Shown here: positions 34,091 to 43,100 of the stretch, one piece after another
Layout of the letters: the number at the start of each line of letters is the position of its first letter
Position numbering within the stretch: the first letter of the stretch is position 1
Assembly: GCA_900315065.1 (NCBI GenBank)
Contig: OMXQ01000005.1
Span: forward strand, 27,530 to 91,529
Source: an uncultured Erysipelotrichaceae bacterium
GTDB lineage: Bacteria > Bacillota_I > Bacilli_A > Erysipelotrichales > Erysipelotrichaceae
Length of the DNA stretch: 64,000 bases
Direction: 5' to 3'
Program-made: the position numbers and the translations under genes
The notes under the pieces: model-generated
Databases searched by the model: none
What the model saw: the letters and a program-made list of their open reading frames with translations, nothing else
What the model was told of the DNA's origin: nothing

Positions 34091-35062
34091 TTACTGGATA
34101 TTGACCTTCAGGGTGTTGCCGGTGTCATCGTTGATGGAAACAGAGACAATCTGATCATAATTCGGAAAGTCTGCGCTTGAATCATGGGTATTGATATTTT
34201 CAGCATGTTCACGGGAACCGTCTTTGAGAATGACATAGGTATTTTTCCAGTTGACGCGGCGGTTGTCTGTCGCGGTTACAGTCAGAACATTGTTTTCTGC
34301 AACTGCCGATACAAGCACAGGCGGTTCGGTATCGACGTCGTGAATTTCAGCAGAAGCAGTTGTAACTTTGCCAAGCAGGTTTCTGACCGAAATATTCATG
34401 GTTCCGTTAGCCGAAGGGTGGATGGTATAGGTGCCGTCAGCTTCCATGGTTACTCTCATCGGGGTGCCGCCGATTTCAGCCGTGACGGCTGTGATAGAAG
34501 ATAAAGTGTTGATCTCAACGTGGCAGAGGAAGTTTTTGCCGGTGCCGTCCAGTGATAGTGAAATGGATGGCGGAATGAAGTTAATGGCTGAGATCACAGC
34601 AAAAGCTGCAATCGCAGCCGCAAACAGGAGACGGTTTGCGTAGAGGCGGTTTCTGACTTTGCCGTATTTATAGAGAGTTTCTATGGAAATTGTGTTTTTC
34701 GGCAGATGGGCATTGGAAACCAGCAGACTATAGAGAAGTTCCATCTGATGAAGGCGGAAAGTAGATGCGGTTTCCTTGCCCTTGGGCTGGTCTTTTACCT
34801 CATTCATCAATTTGAGTTCACAGATCAGATTGAACTTATTGACCAGAAGCTTCGGGGTGGCAGGAATGTTGTCATTTTCAAAGAAAGCCGCGTAGGCAGC
34901 TTCCATAATCTGTTCGGTCCGGTATTCATTGCCGGTTTTCTGAATGATGTGTGTATAAGCATCTTTGCAGGTAAGCGCAAAGAAAGCAGCGTACGCGTTT
35001 CCTTCATGCATGCGCAGATCATGAATGAGTTCTTTTAAATAGTTTCTGGCGTAGCTGCTCAT
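34091..35062 (-). CDS. Single-pass membrane protein with extracellular Ig-like region
   Basis: A 323-aa protein. A cytosolic N-terminal part (about 1-140) is helical, one membrane segment follows (LLFAAAIAAFAVISAINFIPP), and the extracellular C-terminal part has two beta-sandwich-like stretches, with DTEPPVLVSAVAENNVLTVTATDN typical of Ig-like repeats. I do not recognise the N-terminal domain. It is third in the pilus operon, directly before the transglutaminase gene, and could link the cytosolic signalling gene upstream to the pilus apparatus. That link is inference. Confidence 0.65.
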   Translation of the reverse strand: MSSYARNYLKELIHDLRMHEGNAYAAFFALTCKDAYTHIIQKTGNEYRTEQIMEAAYAAFFENDNIPATPKLLVNKFNLICELKLMNEVKDQPKGKETASTFRLHQMELLYSLLVSNAHLPKNTISIETLYKYGKVRNRLYANRLLFAAAIAAFAVISAINFIPPSISLSLDGTGKNFLCHVEINTLSSITAVTAEIGGTPMRVTMEADGTYTIHPSANGTMNISVRNLLGKVTTASAEIHDVDTEPPVLVSAVAENNVLTVTATDNRRVNWKNTYVILKDGSREHAENINTHDSSADFPNYDQIVSVSINDDTGNTLKVNIQ

Positions 35063-35082
35063 AGTTCTCCCTTGTTTTGTAA

Positions 35083-35763
35083 TTATGCTCTGGTGCAGGT
35101 GTTTTCTGCTGCGGCAATCAGCTGATGGATGTTCTTCTTTTCAGTATCATCAGTTTCAGCTTTGCCCATGGCAAGTTTAAGCGGAGCGTGGGTTGTATCA
35201 GCATTGTAAGATACGATCTGTTCTTTAATCCGGTTCAGGAAGGCAGCCGATTCATTGGCTGTGTCAGTATCGAAGATGGCAAGGAAGTTATTGCCGCCGT
35301 TACGGCCGATAAAGCAGTTCTGGCCGGCTGCCAATGAGAGGATCGCTGCAAAGTCTGCCAGGGCCTGGTCGCCGGATTTTCTGGAGACAGAGTTGTTGAT
35401 GGCATCCAGGTTGTCAAGGCGCAGAATCATGCATGCAAGGTCTGCCGGCTGGTTTTCATCGTATGTTCTGATTTTTGCATCAAGGGCAGCGCGGTTGGCA
35501 ATTTTACTTAAGGTATCACTGACTGCCTTGTTTTCTGCAGTGGTTAATTGTTCGCCTGCTTTCTTCATGGCATTGTAGTCAAGGAAGACGAATAAATAGC
35601 CGGCGGCTAAAGAGAACCAGAGCAGCATTCTGAGTTTTCTGACAGCCGGAATGGATAAAGCAACCTTGATGTCAACGTCAGTGAAGATCAATAAAAAAGA
35701 AAGGATTGTCAATATAACTAATATGACAAGCTGAATGGTTTTGAGTGACTGCAGTTTTTTCAT
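35083..35763 (-). CDS. Membrane protein with degenerate GGDEF domain
   Basis: A 226-aa protein with two N-terminal membrane helices (about 10-30 and 43-62) and a GGDEF-type domain (TLSKIANRAALDAKIRTYD to the end). The active-site motif reads GGNNF rather than GGDEF, and the upstream LRLDNLDAINNS replaces the usual D-x-D metal site. Cyclic di-GMP synthesis is therefore unlikely; a nucleotide-sensing or scaffold role is more plausible. It is second in the pilus operon, after the signal peptidase. Confidence 0.78.
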   Translation of the reverse strand: MKKLQSLKTIQLVILVILTILSFLLIFTDVDIKVALSIPAVRKLRMLLWFSLAAGYLFVFLDYNAMKKAGEQLTTAENKAVSDTLSKIANRAALDAKIRTYDENQPADLACMILRLDNLDAINNSVSRKSGDQALADFAAILSLAAGQNCFIGRNGGNNFLAIFDTDTANESAAFLNRIKEQIVSYNADTTHAPLKLAMGKAETDDTEKKNIHQLIAAAENTCTRA

Positions 35764-35822
35764 GATTTTGAGTTCCCCCGTTTTTTCTTTATTTTCATTG
35801 TAGTCTTTTTGTTTCGTTGTGC

Positions 35823-36338
35823 CTAACGGTTTGTAATGACCTTGCCCAGGAATTGTTTTTCCACAAATGGGCCGAAGGATCTGGAGTCCGTTGAGTTTTC
35901 CCTATTGTCGCCAAGGACGAAGAATTGGCCTTGTTCAAGTTTCAGAGGATATTTGATGTCTTCTGCTTCTTCCGTGGTTTTTCCCTGTGCCTGGGCAAAT
36001 TCTCTGACTTGTCCATTGACATACAACTGGCCGTCTCTGACTTCCACGGTTTCACCAGGGATTGCGGCAATGCGCTTGATGAAGTGTTCCCCGTCAGGCA
36101 GGTTGATGACAACGACATCGCCCGGTTTGTATTGGGAAACTGCCCGGTTGTAATAAACGGCTTCCCCATTGTGAAAAGCTGGTGACATGGAGTCGCCGCT
36201 GACATGGGCTACGCCGATGATTCTGGTAAAGAGAATAATGACAAGAATCAGGACGATAAAGATGTTTTCGATGAGCAGCATGGCTTCCGAAGAAGGCAGG
36301 TCATATCTGGCATTTTTCTTTTTCTTCAATAAAGTCAT
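35823..36338 (-). CDS. Signal peptidase I
   Basis: A 171-aa type I signal peptidase of the short Gram-positive type. One membrane segment lies at about 20-43. The catalytic Ser50 is in SGDSMSP, Lys88 is in FIKRIAAIPGE, and the box E motif is LGDNRENSTDSRSFG. It cleaves secretory signal peptides outside the membrane. It heads the pilus operon, in which no prepilin peptidase (PilD) is found, so it may mature the operon's extracellular proteins. It is divergent from the SARP-type regulator. Confidence 0.92.
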   Translation of the reverse strand: MTLLKKKKNARYDLPSSEAMLLIENIFIVLILVIILFTRIIGVAHVSGDSMSPAFHNGEAVYYNRAVSQYKPGDVVVINLPDGEHFIKRIAAIPGETVEVRDGQLYVNGQVREFAQAQGKTTEEAEDIKYPLKLEQGQFFVLGDNRENSTDSRSFGPFVEKQFLGKVITNR

Positions 36339-36444
36339 GGGTCAGTCTCTTGTTCTTATTATAGCAAAAGTCTTTCTGAATATTAGGAAAAATCAGTGGT
36401 GATAATTTCTGAATATGTTTAAAATAATAAATGAGAGAAAGTTT

Positions 36445-37662
36445 ATGAACATGGAAAATAATAACAGGGTGCATTTCCAGGCTGCTTTGCTTGGTGATGT
36501 AAAACTGACAGATGGGAAAACGATGCTGAGTGAAGAAGAGCTTCATTCAGACATGATGACAAAATTGCTGGCGTATTTTCTGATGAATCGTGAGAAGGAG
36601 CTTTTATCGGTAAACATTGCCTCTGAACTCTGGCAGGAGGAAGAGTCCAATAATCCGGTGGGTGCTTTGAAGAATCTGGTTTACAGATTGCGTCGTATTT
36701 TATCAAAGAAGTGGCCGGATCTTGAATTCATCCGGACTGAAAACGGCGGCTATCGTTGGAATCAGGATCTTGATGTGACATTGGATACGGAAGATCTGGA
36801 TCTTCTGCAGATGGAAAAGCAGGTGCATCCCGAAACCGCTTTTTCGTGTGATGAAAAGATCGTTGATTTATATTCAGGCAAGTTCCTGCGCAATTGCAGC
36901 GATGTGTTCTGGGTATTGAGAACCCAGACCCATTACCAGGATCTTTTCCTGGAAGCAGCGCATAATGTATTGAAAACGCTGGAAGACAGGAAAACAGCAG
37001 ATTCCTATAAGAAGATGGAATATACAGCTTCCAAGGCACTGCACTTTGATTCTTTTGATGAACAGCTTTATATCGGTCTTCTGAAAGCTTATATAGGACA
37101 AGGCAGACAGAGAGATGCCAGTGAATATTATCGCAAGGCAGTGAGTGTTCTGTATGAACAGCTGGGGGTTGCCCCGGGAGCTGAAATGAATGATCTGTAT
37201 CATGTGATCCAGAAGATGGGCACTGATAGTGAAGATGATCTTTTTGCGATTGCAGCAGACCTGGACCGGTCCAATGAAGATCATGGCGTGTTCTATTGTG
37301 ATTACAATACTTTCCGCAATATTTATGAATTGGAAACCAGAAGAATCGGCAGACTCGGGGTTTCTGTGTATCTTGCTTTGATTACTGTGCAGACGGAAAA
37401 CAGGCAGCTTGAAAAAGAAGCTTTCTCATGGATGTATCATTGTCTGACGACTTTGTTAAGGTCTTCTGATGTAGTCACAAGATATAATCATAATCAGTAT
37501 CTGGTTCTTCTGACCGGATGCAATTTTGAAAATGCGAAAGTTGTGCTGAAGCGGATTGCAAGGCAATATCATCTCAGGTGGCAGAAGGATTCAAACGTAA
37601 CGTATCAGCTGCTTGAAATCAGTGAAAAGAAGAAGGGACAGGTAAAGACCTATGTTGTCTGA
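36445..37662 (+). CDS. SARP/BTAD-type transcriptional regulator with degenerate GGDEF-like C-terminus
   Basis: A 405-aa protein; the start at 36445 follows GAGAGAAAG. The N-terminal winged helix (KLLAYFLMNREKELLSV ... NPVGALKNLVYRLRRIL ... ENGGYRWN) is OmpR-like. A bacterial transcriptional activator (TPR) domain (about 110-255) ends with SEYYRKAVSVLYEQLGVAPG. The last 140 residues resemble a decayed GGDEF fold (RNIYELETRRIGRLGVSVYL ... RYNHNQYLVLLTG) with no catalytic motif. It is divergent from the pilus operon, which also contains a degenerate GGDEF protein, so it is a likely regulator of that operon or of the surface proteins downstream. Confidence 0.82.
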   Translation: MNMENNNRVHFQAALLGDVKLTDGKTMLSEEELHSDMMTKLLAYFLMNREKELLSVNIASELWQEEESNNPVGALKNLVYRLRRILSKKWPDLEFIRTENGGYRWNQDLDVTLDTEDLDLLQMEKQVHPETAFSCDEKIVDLYSGKFLRNCSDVFWVLRTQTHYQDLFLEAAHNVLKTLEDRKTADSYKKMEYTASKALHFDSFDEQLYIGLLKAYIGQGRQRDASEYYRKAVSVLYEQLGVAPGAEMNDLYHVIQKMGTDSEDDLFAIAADLDRSNEDHGVFYCDYNTFRNIYELETRRIGRLGVSVYLALITVQTENRQLEKEAFSWMYHCLTTLLRSSDVVTRYNHNQYLVLLTGCNFENAKVVLKRIARQYHLRWQKDSNVTYQLLEISEKKKGQVKTYVV

Positions 37663-38092
37663 CGGGTATCTGCAGAAAATTACCTGTTTCCGTTTGTGCA
37701 TTGATGAGAAAAAAGAAGAGAGCGATGCAGTAAGAGGCAGAATTTATGGCATTGCCTTGAAAGAGCCTGTGCTTTTTTCTTCCTATAGTGAAGTTCTCAT
37801 GAAGCTGGAAAAAATTCTGGATGAGATCGGTTTTCCTCAGGCTTTTCAGCAGCTGCGTTCCTTCTGCAGGGAAGAAAAAGAGACCATGAAGAAAAAGAAT
37901 GAGGTCATACAGTATCATAGTGCTGAAGAAATTGATGTTGAGAAGGGGAAAATATCTACCTTTGATATTGATTTTGCGACCCGTCAGCATTCTTCTCTTC
38001 AGGGTAAAATTTTTGACGAAAAAGGGCTGGAATCAGCGGAATTTGATAGTGAACTGGAGTTGCTTTCTTTTCTGAGCAGGCAGTCTGGTTAA
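37652..38092 (+). CDS. Hypothetical protein with small QG-SLELL-type domain
   Basis: A 146-aa protein that starts 11 bp inside the regulator gene, so it is co-translated with it. The N-terminal half contains EPVLFSSYSEVLMKLEKIL. The C-terminal 40 residues (RQHSSLQGKIFDEKG ... FDSELELLSFL) resemble the whole of the 60-aa protein at 38202-38384 (RQNATWQGTVTWVGE ... FRSALELLKLI). I do not recognise a named family. The shared domain suggests both bind the same type of partner. Confidence 0.7.
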   Translation: MLSDGYLQKITCFRLCIDEKKEESDAVRGRIYGIALKEPVLFSSYSEVLMKLEKILDEIGFPQAFQQLRSFCREEKETMKKKNEVIQYHSAEEIDVEKGKISTFDIDFATRQHSSLQGKIFDEKGLESAEFDSELELLSFLSRQSG

Positions 38093-38130
38093 AAAAAGTC
38101 ACAAAAAAATTGAGAGATTTCAGGTGTGTG

Positions 38131-38157
38131 ACCGGCCATGTGACCGGTCTTTTTTAC
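38131..38157 (+). terminator. Terminator after the regulator operon
   Basis: GACCGG pairs with CCGGTC around an 8-nt loop, followed by TTTTTT. A TATAAT-like box (ACTATAATAAA) begins directly after it and may be the -10 of the promoter for the next genes. Confidence 0.7.
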
Positions 38158-38201
38158 TATAATAAATGTAAGGATTTGCTTACCTGGATTCAGGAGGGTA
38201 T

Positions 38202-38384
38202 ATGAGTGCAATAAAAAAGGATAACTGCCGGTTCTATGTAGATATCCGGGACAGGCAGAACGCGACCTGGCAGGGCACCGTAACCTGGGTCGGTGAGAAC
38301 AAAACGGAATCCTTCCGCAGTGCATTGGAACTGCTGAAACTGATTGAATCAACAATGACGGCAGAGCAGCCGGGAAAAAACTAA
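38202..38384 (+). CDS. Small QG-SLELL-type domain protein
   Basis: A 60-aa cytosolic protein preceded by CAGGAGGGTATATG. Its central sequence RQNATWQGTVTWVGENKTESF followed by ALELLKLIES matches the end of the protein at 37652-38092. It lies 17 bp before the first surface-protein gene and is probably co-transcribed with it. Its function is unknown; the size and fold suggest a small beta-sheet adaptor. Confidence 0.7.
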   Translation: MSAIKKDNCRFYVDIRDRQNATWQGTVTWVGENKTESFRSALELLKLIESTMTAEQPGKN

Positions 38385-38400
38385 GTACGAGGGAAAGAAA

Positions 38401-40152
38401 ATGAGAGCTAGAAATTGGAGCAGATTATTCTCTGCATTGGCATGTGCAGGAATGCTATTCTCCGGTTCATTGACACCGGTGATCGCAGAAGGCGGCGGGT
38501 CAACGCCTGTCGAAACATCGAATCCTGCTGAAATCAAAGAGGATGAAAAGACACAGATTACGTTCGTTCTGAAGAATTCGGACGGAAGTGAAACGAGTGT
38601 CGCTTTTGATGCGAAGAAGGGTGAAGCGTATGGCCCTGAAGCGGATGCCCAGGTCAGATCAACTTATTATGATCAGGAAACCGGCAAAGATTATGATCTG
38701 GATGCAGGACAGGCATTGAGCGGTACTGTTACCGACGGTCTTGTCTTCCATTATACAGAGCATCAGGATGCAGCCTTGACAGCGACAGCTTATTTTGTGG
38801 ATGCGGATTCTTTAAGCAAGACTGTATTAAAGAAGGAAGAATTCACGGTTGCGCCTGGCAGGAGCGTTGATGTAGAAGCACCGGAAACATTGGAAACAAA
38901 GGACGGCAGAGTTTATCAGCGTGATGAAGGCATGGCTTCCAGGTACAGCTTCAATTATGAAAATACAACATCTCTGCAGCAGACAATCCTGTATCATCTG
39001 GTTGAAGATGAAAAGACCACTTATACAGTGACTGTCAGGTATGTTGATGAAGACGGCAATCTCATCACAACAAGAGAAATGCATATTAATAATAAGGAAT
39101 ACTTCTTCTATGCTCCGCATTCTTTCTCCACTGAAACAGACGGCAGGAAGTCTTATTACTTCATCAAGAATGACAAGGATTCCTTCATTGATCATAAGGT
39201 TGATGATCCAGCCCGTGAATATACGATCACTTACAGAAAGCAGAAGGAAGACGAAGCTTATGACTGGATCATTCTTCTCTATGATTCCCAGACCAACAAG
39301 TGCATTGATCAGAAGAGCATTGAAGTAAAGCCTGGTGAAACCGAAAAGTTCACACCGGAAGCAGAATTCACAGCAGAAGACGGGACAACGTATTATCTGA
39401 ACACTGCCATGAAGAGTGAATATGATCATACATTCGGTGATGATCAGAGAATCACATATGTCTACTATGACACAGTCAAGGATTACAAGCCGGAAGGCAA
39501 TAAGATCGTAACCGTCAATTATGTCAATATCGCTGATAAGTCTGTGATCAAAACAGTCAAAGAAGAGGCTGCTCCAGGTCACGATACTGTAATCAGCTAT
39601 CCGGCTGAAATGGAACAGGACGGCATCACTTACAAGCTGATCCAGGGCCAGTTATCGGAAATTACTCATAACTATTATTCACCGAAGGAAGTTTATAACG
39701 TTTATTACTACGACGTTAACAATACAGATTTTGAAACCTACACAATCGTCAGAGAAGTCAATCTCGGAACTGTCTTCACCGACGGCGGCGTAGAATACAG
39801 AACCATTCCTGGTACGACAACAGTTGTCGCAAATACACCGAATGGTCCGACGACCATCGCTGTTGAAAACAACAGAGGTGAAACCGTGAATGCCAACGAT
39901 GTCACCACACCGGCCGGCAATCAGGATCTCGATAAGGATAAAGACAAGGATAAGGAAAAGGTAGATGTTGCGATCGACGGCGTTCAGGCTGAAGATATCG
40001 ACACACCGGCCGGCAATAAGAATCTGGCAGAAGAGAGAAGTGCCGCACTTCTCAAGGGCGGCCTGCTTGCAGGTGCTGCATTGCTTGCATTGTTTGTCAT
40101 CATCCTGGTCATCAGAAAGCGTAAAGAAAAGAAAGAACAGGAAGAAAAGTGA
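38401..40152 (+). CDS. Secreted, membrane-anchored repeat protein (MucBP-like)
   Basis: A 583-aa surface protein. The signal peptide ends near VIAEGG (about residue 30). Five or so beta-rich repeats of about 70 residues follow, each with a pattern like TVTVRYVDEDGNLI ... GTTYYLN ... ITYVYYD, as in mucin-binding (MucBP) repeats. A Lys/Asp-rich spacer (DKDKDKDKEK) and two TPAGN boxes precede a membrane helix and an RKRKEKK tail. No standard LPxTG motif is visible. It is the first gene of the adhesin cluster and precedes the giant adhesin by 18 bp. Likely role: attachment to mucus or matrix. Confidence 0.8.
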   Translation: MRARNWSRLFSALACAGMLFSGSLTPVIAEGGGSTPVETSNPAEIKEDEKTQITFVLKNSDGSETSVAFDAKKGEAYGPEADAQVRSTYYDQETGKDYDLDAGQALSGTVTDGLVFHYTEHQDAALTATAYFVDADSLSKTVLKKEEFTVAPGRSVDVEAPETLETKDGRVYQRDEGMASRYSFNYENTTSLQQTILYHLVEDEKTTYTVTVRYVDEDGNLITTREMHINNKEYFFYAPHSFSTETDGRKSYYFIKNDKDSFIDHKVDDPAREYTITYRKQKEDEAYDWIILLYDSQTNKCIDQKSIEVKPGETEKFTPEAEFTAEDGTTYYLNTAMKSEYDHTFGDDQRITYVYYDTVKDYKPEGNKIVTVNYVNIADKSVIKTVKEEAAPGHDTVISYPAEMEQDGITYKLIQGQLSEITHNYYSPKEVYNVYYYDVNNTDFETYTIVREVNLGTVFTDGGVEYRTIPGTTTVVANTPNGPTTIAVENNRGETVNANDVTTPAGNQDLDKDKDKDKEKVDVAIDGVQAEDIDTPAGNKNLAEERSAALLKGGLLAGAALLALFVIILVIRKRKEKKEQEEK

Positions 40153-40170
40153 GGAAAGGGGTCAGAAATC

Positions 40171-43100
40171 ATGAAAGACACATTTAAGAAATGGTTAGCA
40201 ATATTCATGTCTGTTTCAATGATCGCTACCAGTGGTATCTTCCCTGGAAGTTCCCTGTTAGCGGCAGGTGAAGATCCGTATTCCGATACACAGACAACTG
40301 AAGTGCAGGCAGACCCTGCTACAAATGAAACGGAAACAACTGTAGCTGTTGATGAGGGCAAGGCTGAAGAAACACCGGAAGCAACAGCTGAAGCAGCTGC
40401 AACTCCGGCTCCAACTGCTGAAGCTGAAGCAACAGCAGCACCAGAAGCAACATCCGAAGCTGCAGCAGAACCTGCAGCTGCACCAGCTCCTGAAAAGAAG
40501 CCGGTTAAGACAGCTTATTCTGCCAAGAATGACGGCGTTTATGTTGTTGCAGTTTTAACAGATCCGACAGCAGTATCAGATGATGCAGAATTGACAGTCA
40601 AAGCTATTACAGAAGGCGATGCTTATGATAACTACATCGCTGCTCTGGATAAGAATGATCCTTCCATGAAGCATACACCTGAGAATACAGCTCTTTATGA
40701 TGTAGCATTCATGCTCGACGGCAAGGAAGTTGAACCAGCATCCGGTGATGTTCATGTCGACTTTACTTTCGTCAAAGATCAGCTGACAGAAGATTTAGGC
40801 GCAGAAAAGAAAGATGATGTCAAAGTACAGCATCTTACTTTAAGCGACGATGCCAAGGAAAAGGCAGATACTACAACAGAGGCAGCAGCCAAGGCTGATG
40901 TTGAAGACATCAAGGTTGAAGAAGTTACACCTACTAATGTCAGCTTAAATGGTAATGAAAAGGTTACTTTGAAGACTGACAGCTTCTCTGTATTTGCCAT
41001 TTATGGTAATAACGGCAGTGGAGATGGAAAAGTAGCTTTTGCAACAAAAGAAGCAACAGGCTTTTCTACAACTCCTATTACCACTTTGTTAGGCAATGCG
41101 CTTAATTACGGCATTGTTGCTGATACATGGGATTTCAACGGCGGTGACGCTGAAACATCTATGGCAGTTACTACCCTCAATAATAAGGGCAGCCAGAATG
41201 GTTCAAATGACAGTAAATCCGAAGGCGCAAATGCTCAGTATTGGATTGTAGGCCAGGTAAACGGGAATAATCTTCAGGTAAAGGGTTATGATGCATTCGT
41301 AACTACTACATCAGATGTAATAGCTAATGGAAAAATTTATAACGGCGGCAATCCGAAGATCAATTTTACAGTAGATACATTTGACAATATCAAAGCTACA
41401 GTAGATTCCATGATTTCATCTGTAAAAAAACAGTCTAATATTCTTGGAAGTCAGGATTCCCTTAATGCAACAAAATACAGTGAAATTCAGAACACCGATC
41501 AGAATACAAAGAACAACGGTGCTCACATGACAATTGATTTCACTGACCTGCCTGATAATAAGACATATTGCATCGATGTTGATCAATGGGCTGATTTGCA
41601 GAATATCCTTGCACAGACAGGCGGCTTGATCATTAATAAGCTGGAAGGGCAGACTGTTGTATTCAATTTCAAGTCTGCTAAAGCTTATAATGTTGGAAAG
41701 TACGAAATCAATAATACTGCAGATGGTAAGACTACCAACTATGGTTCAGATTCATTAGCCAACATGACTACTGCTGATGCAGATGTGATCGAAAAAATCA
41801 TTTTCAATTTCACAGATAAAGCTCAGGTAACTTTAAATAATACTGCTGGTGTATTCCTTGCTCCTTCCAGCAATATTACCTGCGATTCTACCTGCGGTGG
41901 CTGGGCAGTTTCTAATGCAATGGCTACAGGCGATGAATGGCACTATGTATATGATCGTGTTTATAAGCCGGATCAGAAGGGCCTTCACGCTGTAAAGCAG
42001 ATCGATGGTGCTGCTGCAACAGTAAGTGGATTCAAGTTCAATTTGTCTCAGAAGTCAGCAGAAGGCTGGACAAGTGTTGAAACAGCAGAAAACGATGGTT
42101 CAGCAGTTAAATTCAGTGACATCGTTTATGATGAAAACAATTGCCCGAACCAGGTCAATGAGTTTATCTACAGAATTGAAGAATCAGGTGATGTTTCTGA
42201 GATTGATGGTAAAAAATATAACCTCGATACAACAAAGTTCTATGCAAAGGTAACTGTTACAAAGGCAACTGTAGGAAACACAACTACATTTACTGCTTCT
42301 GAGCCTGCATATTACAGCGATGAAGAATGCACTAAGGCATTAGCAGGTACTCCGACATTCAACAATACATCTGTCAAAGGAAAGCTGACTTATACTAAGA
42401 CAATTCAGGGTGGAGCTGATGTCCCTGAAAATCTGAAGTTTACAGTCACAGATGCTAGTGGAAAAATAATTGATGATACAAACTATAGTAACCTTGGCCC
42501 GTCTCACAGTAAGACAATTGAAGTTGATCCAGGTACATATACAGTTACTGAAAGCAATGCTGATGTAGATGGCTATAACCTTACAACAACTTACAAGGTT
42601 AATGGCATTGATAAACAGGATACAACAGTAACAGTAAATGCAAATGACAATGTCAATGTTGAGTTAGTCAACACATATGTTAAGAAGACAGCTTCTGCAA
42701 CTATCAAAGTTAATAAGCAGCTTGTTAAATATGATTCTGAAGGCAACCCTGTAAATGTAGCTTTGCCGTTAGTAGTTAATGGCAGCAATGTACAATTCAA
42801 GTTTGAACTTCTGGATAAGGATAAGTATTCTTTCAATCCTCAGAAATTTGCAACTACTGATGGAACATCACCAGCAACTTTCGGCGAGCTTACATATACT
42901 CAGCCAGGCAATTACAACTACTTCATCAAGGAAGTAGAACCTGTAGGTACAGTAAAACATGTTAAATATGGAATTACCTATTCTACTGAATTGATTCCTG
43001 TAACGGTTGCTGTCAATAAAGATTATGAAGCAGCAGTTTCATACAATGGTGATAGCGCAGTTCCTACTGTTACAAACACATATAATGCAACAGGCACGCT

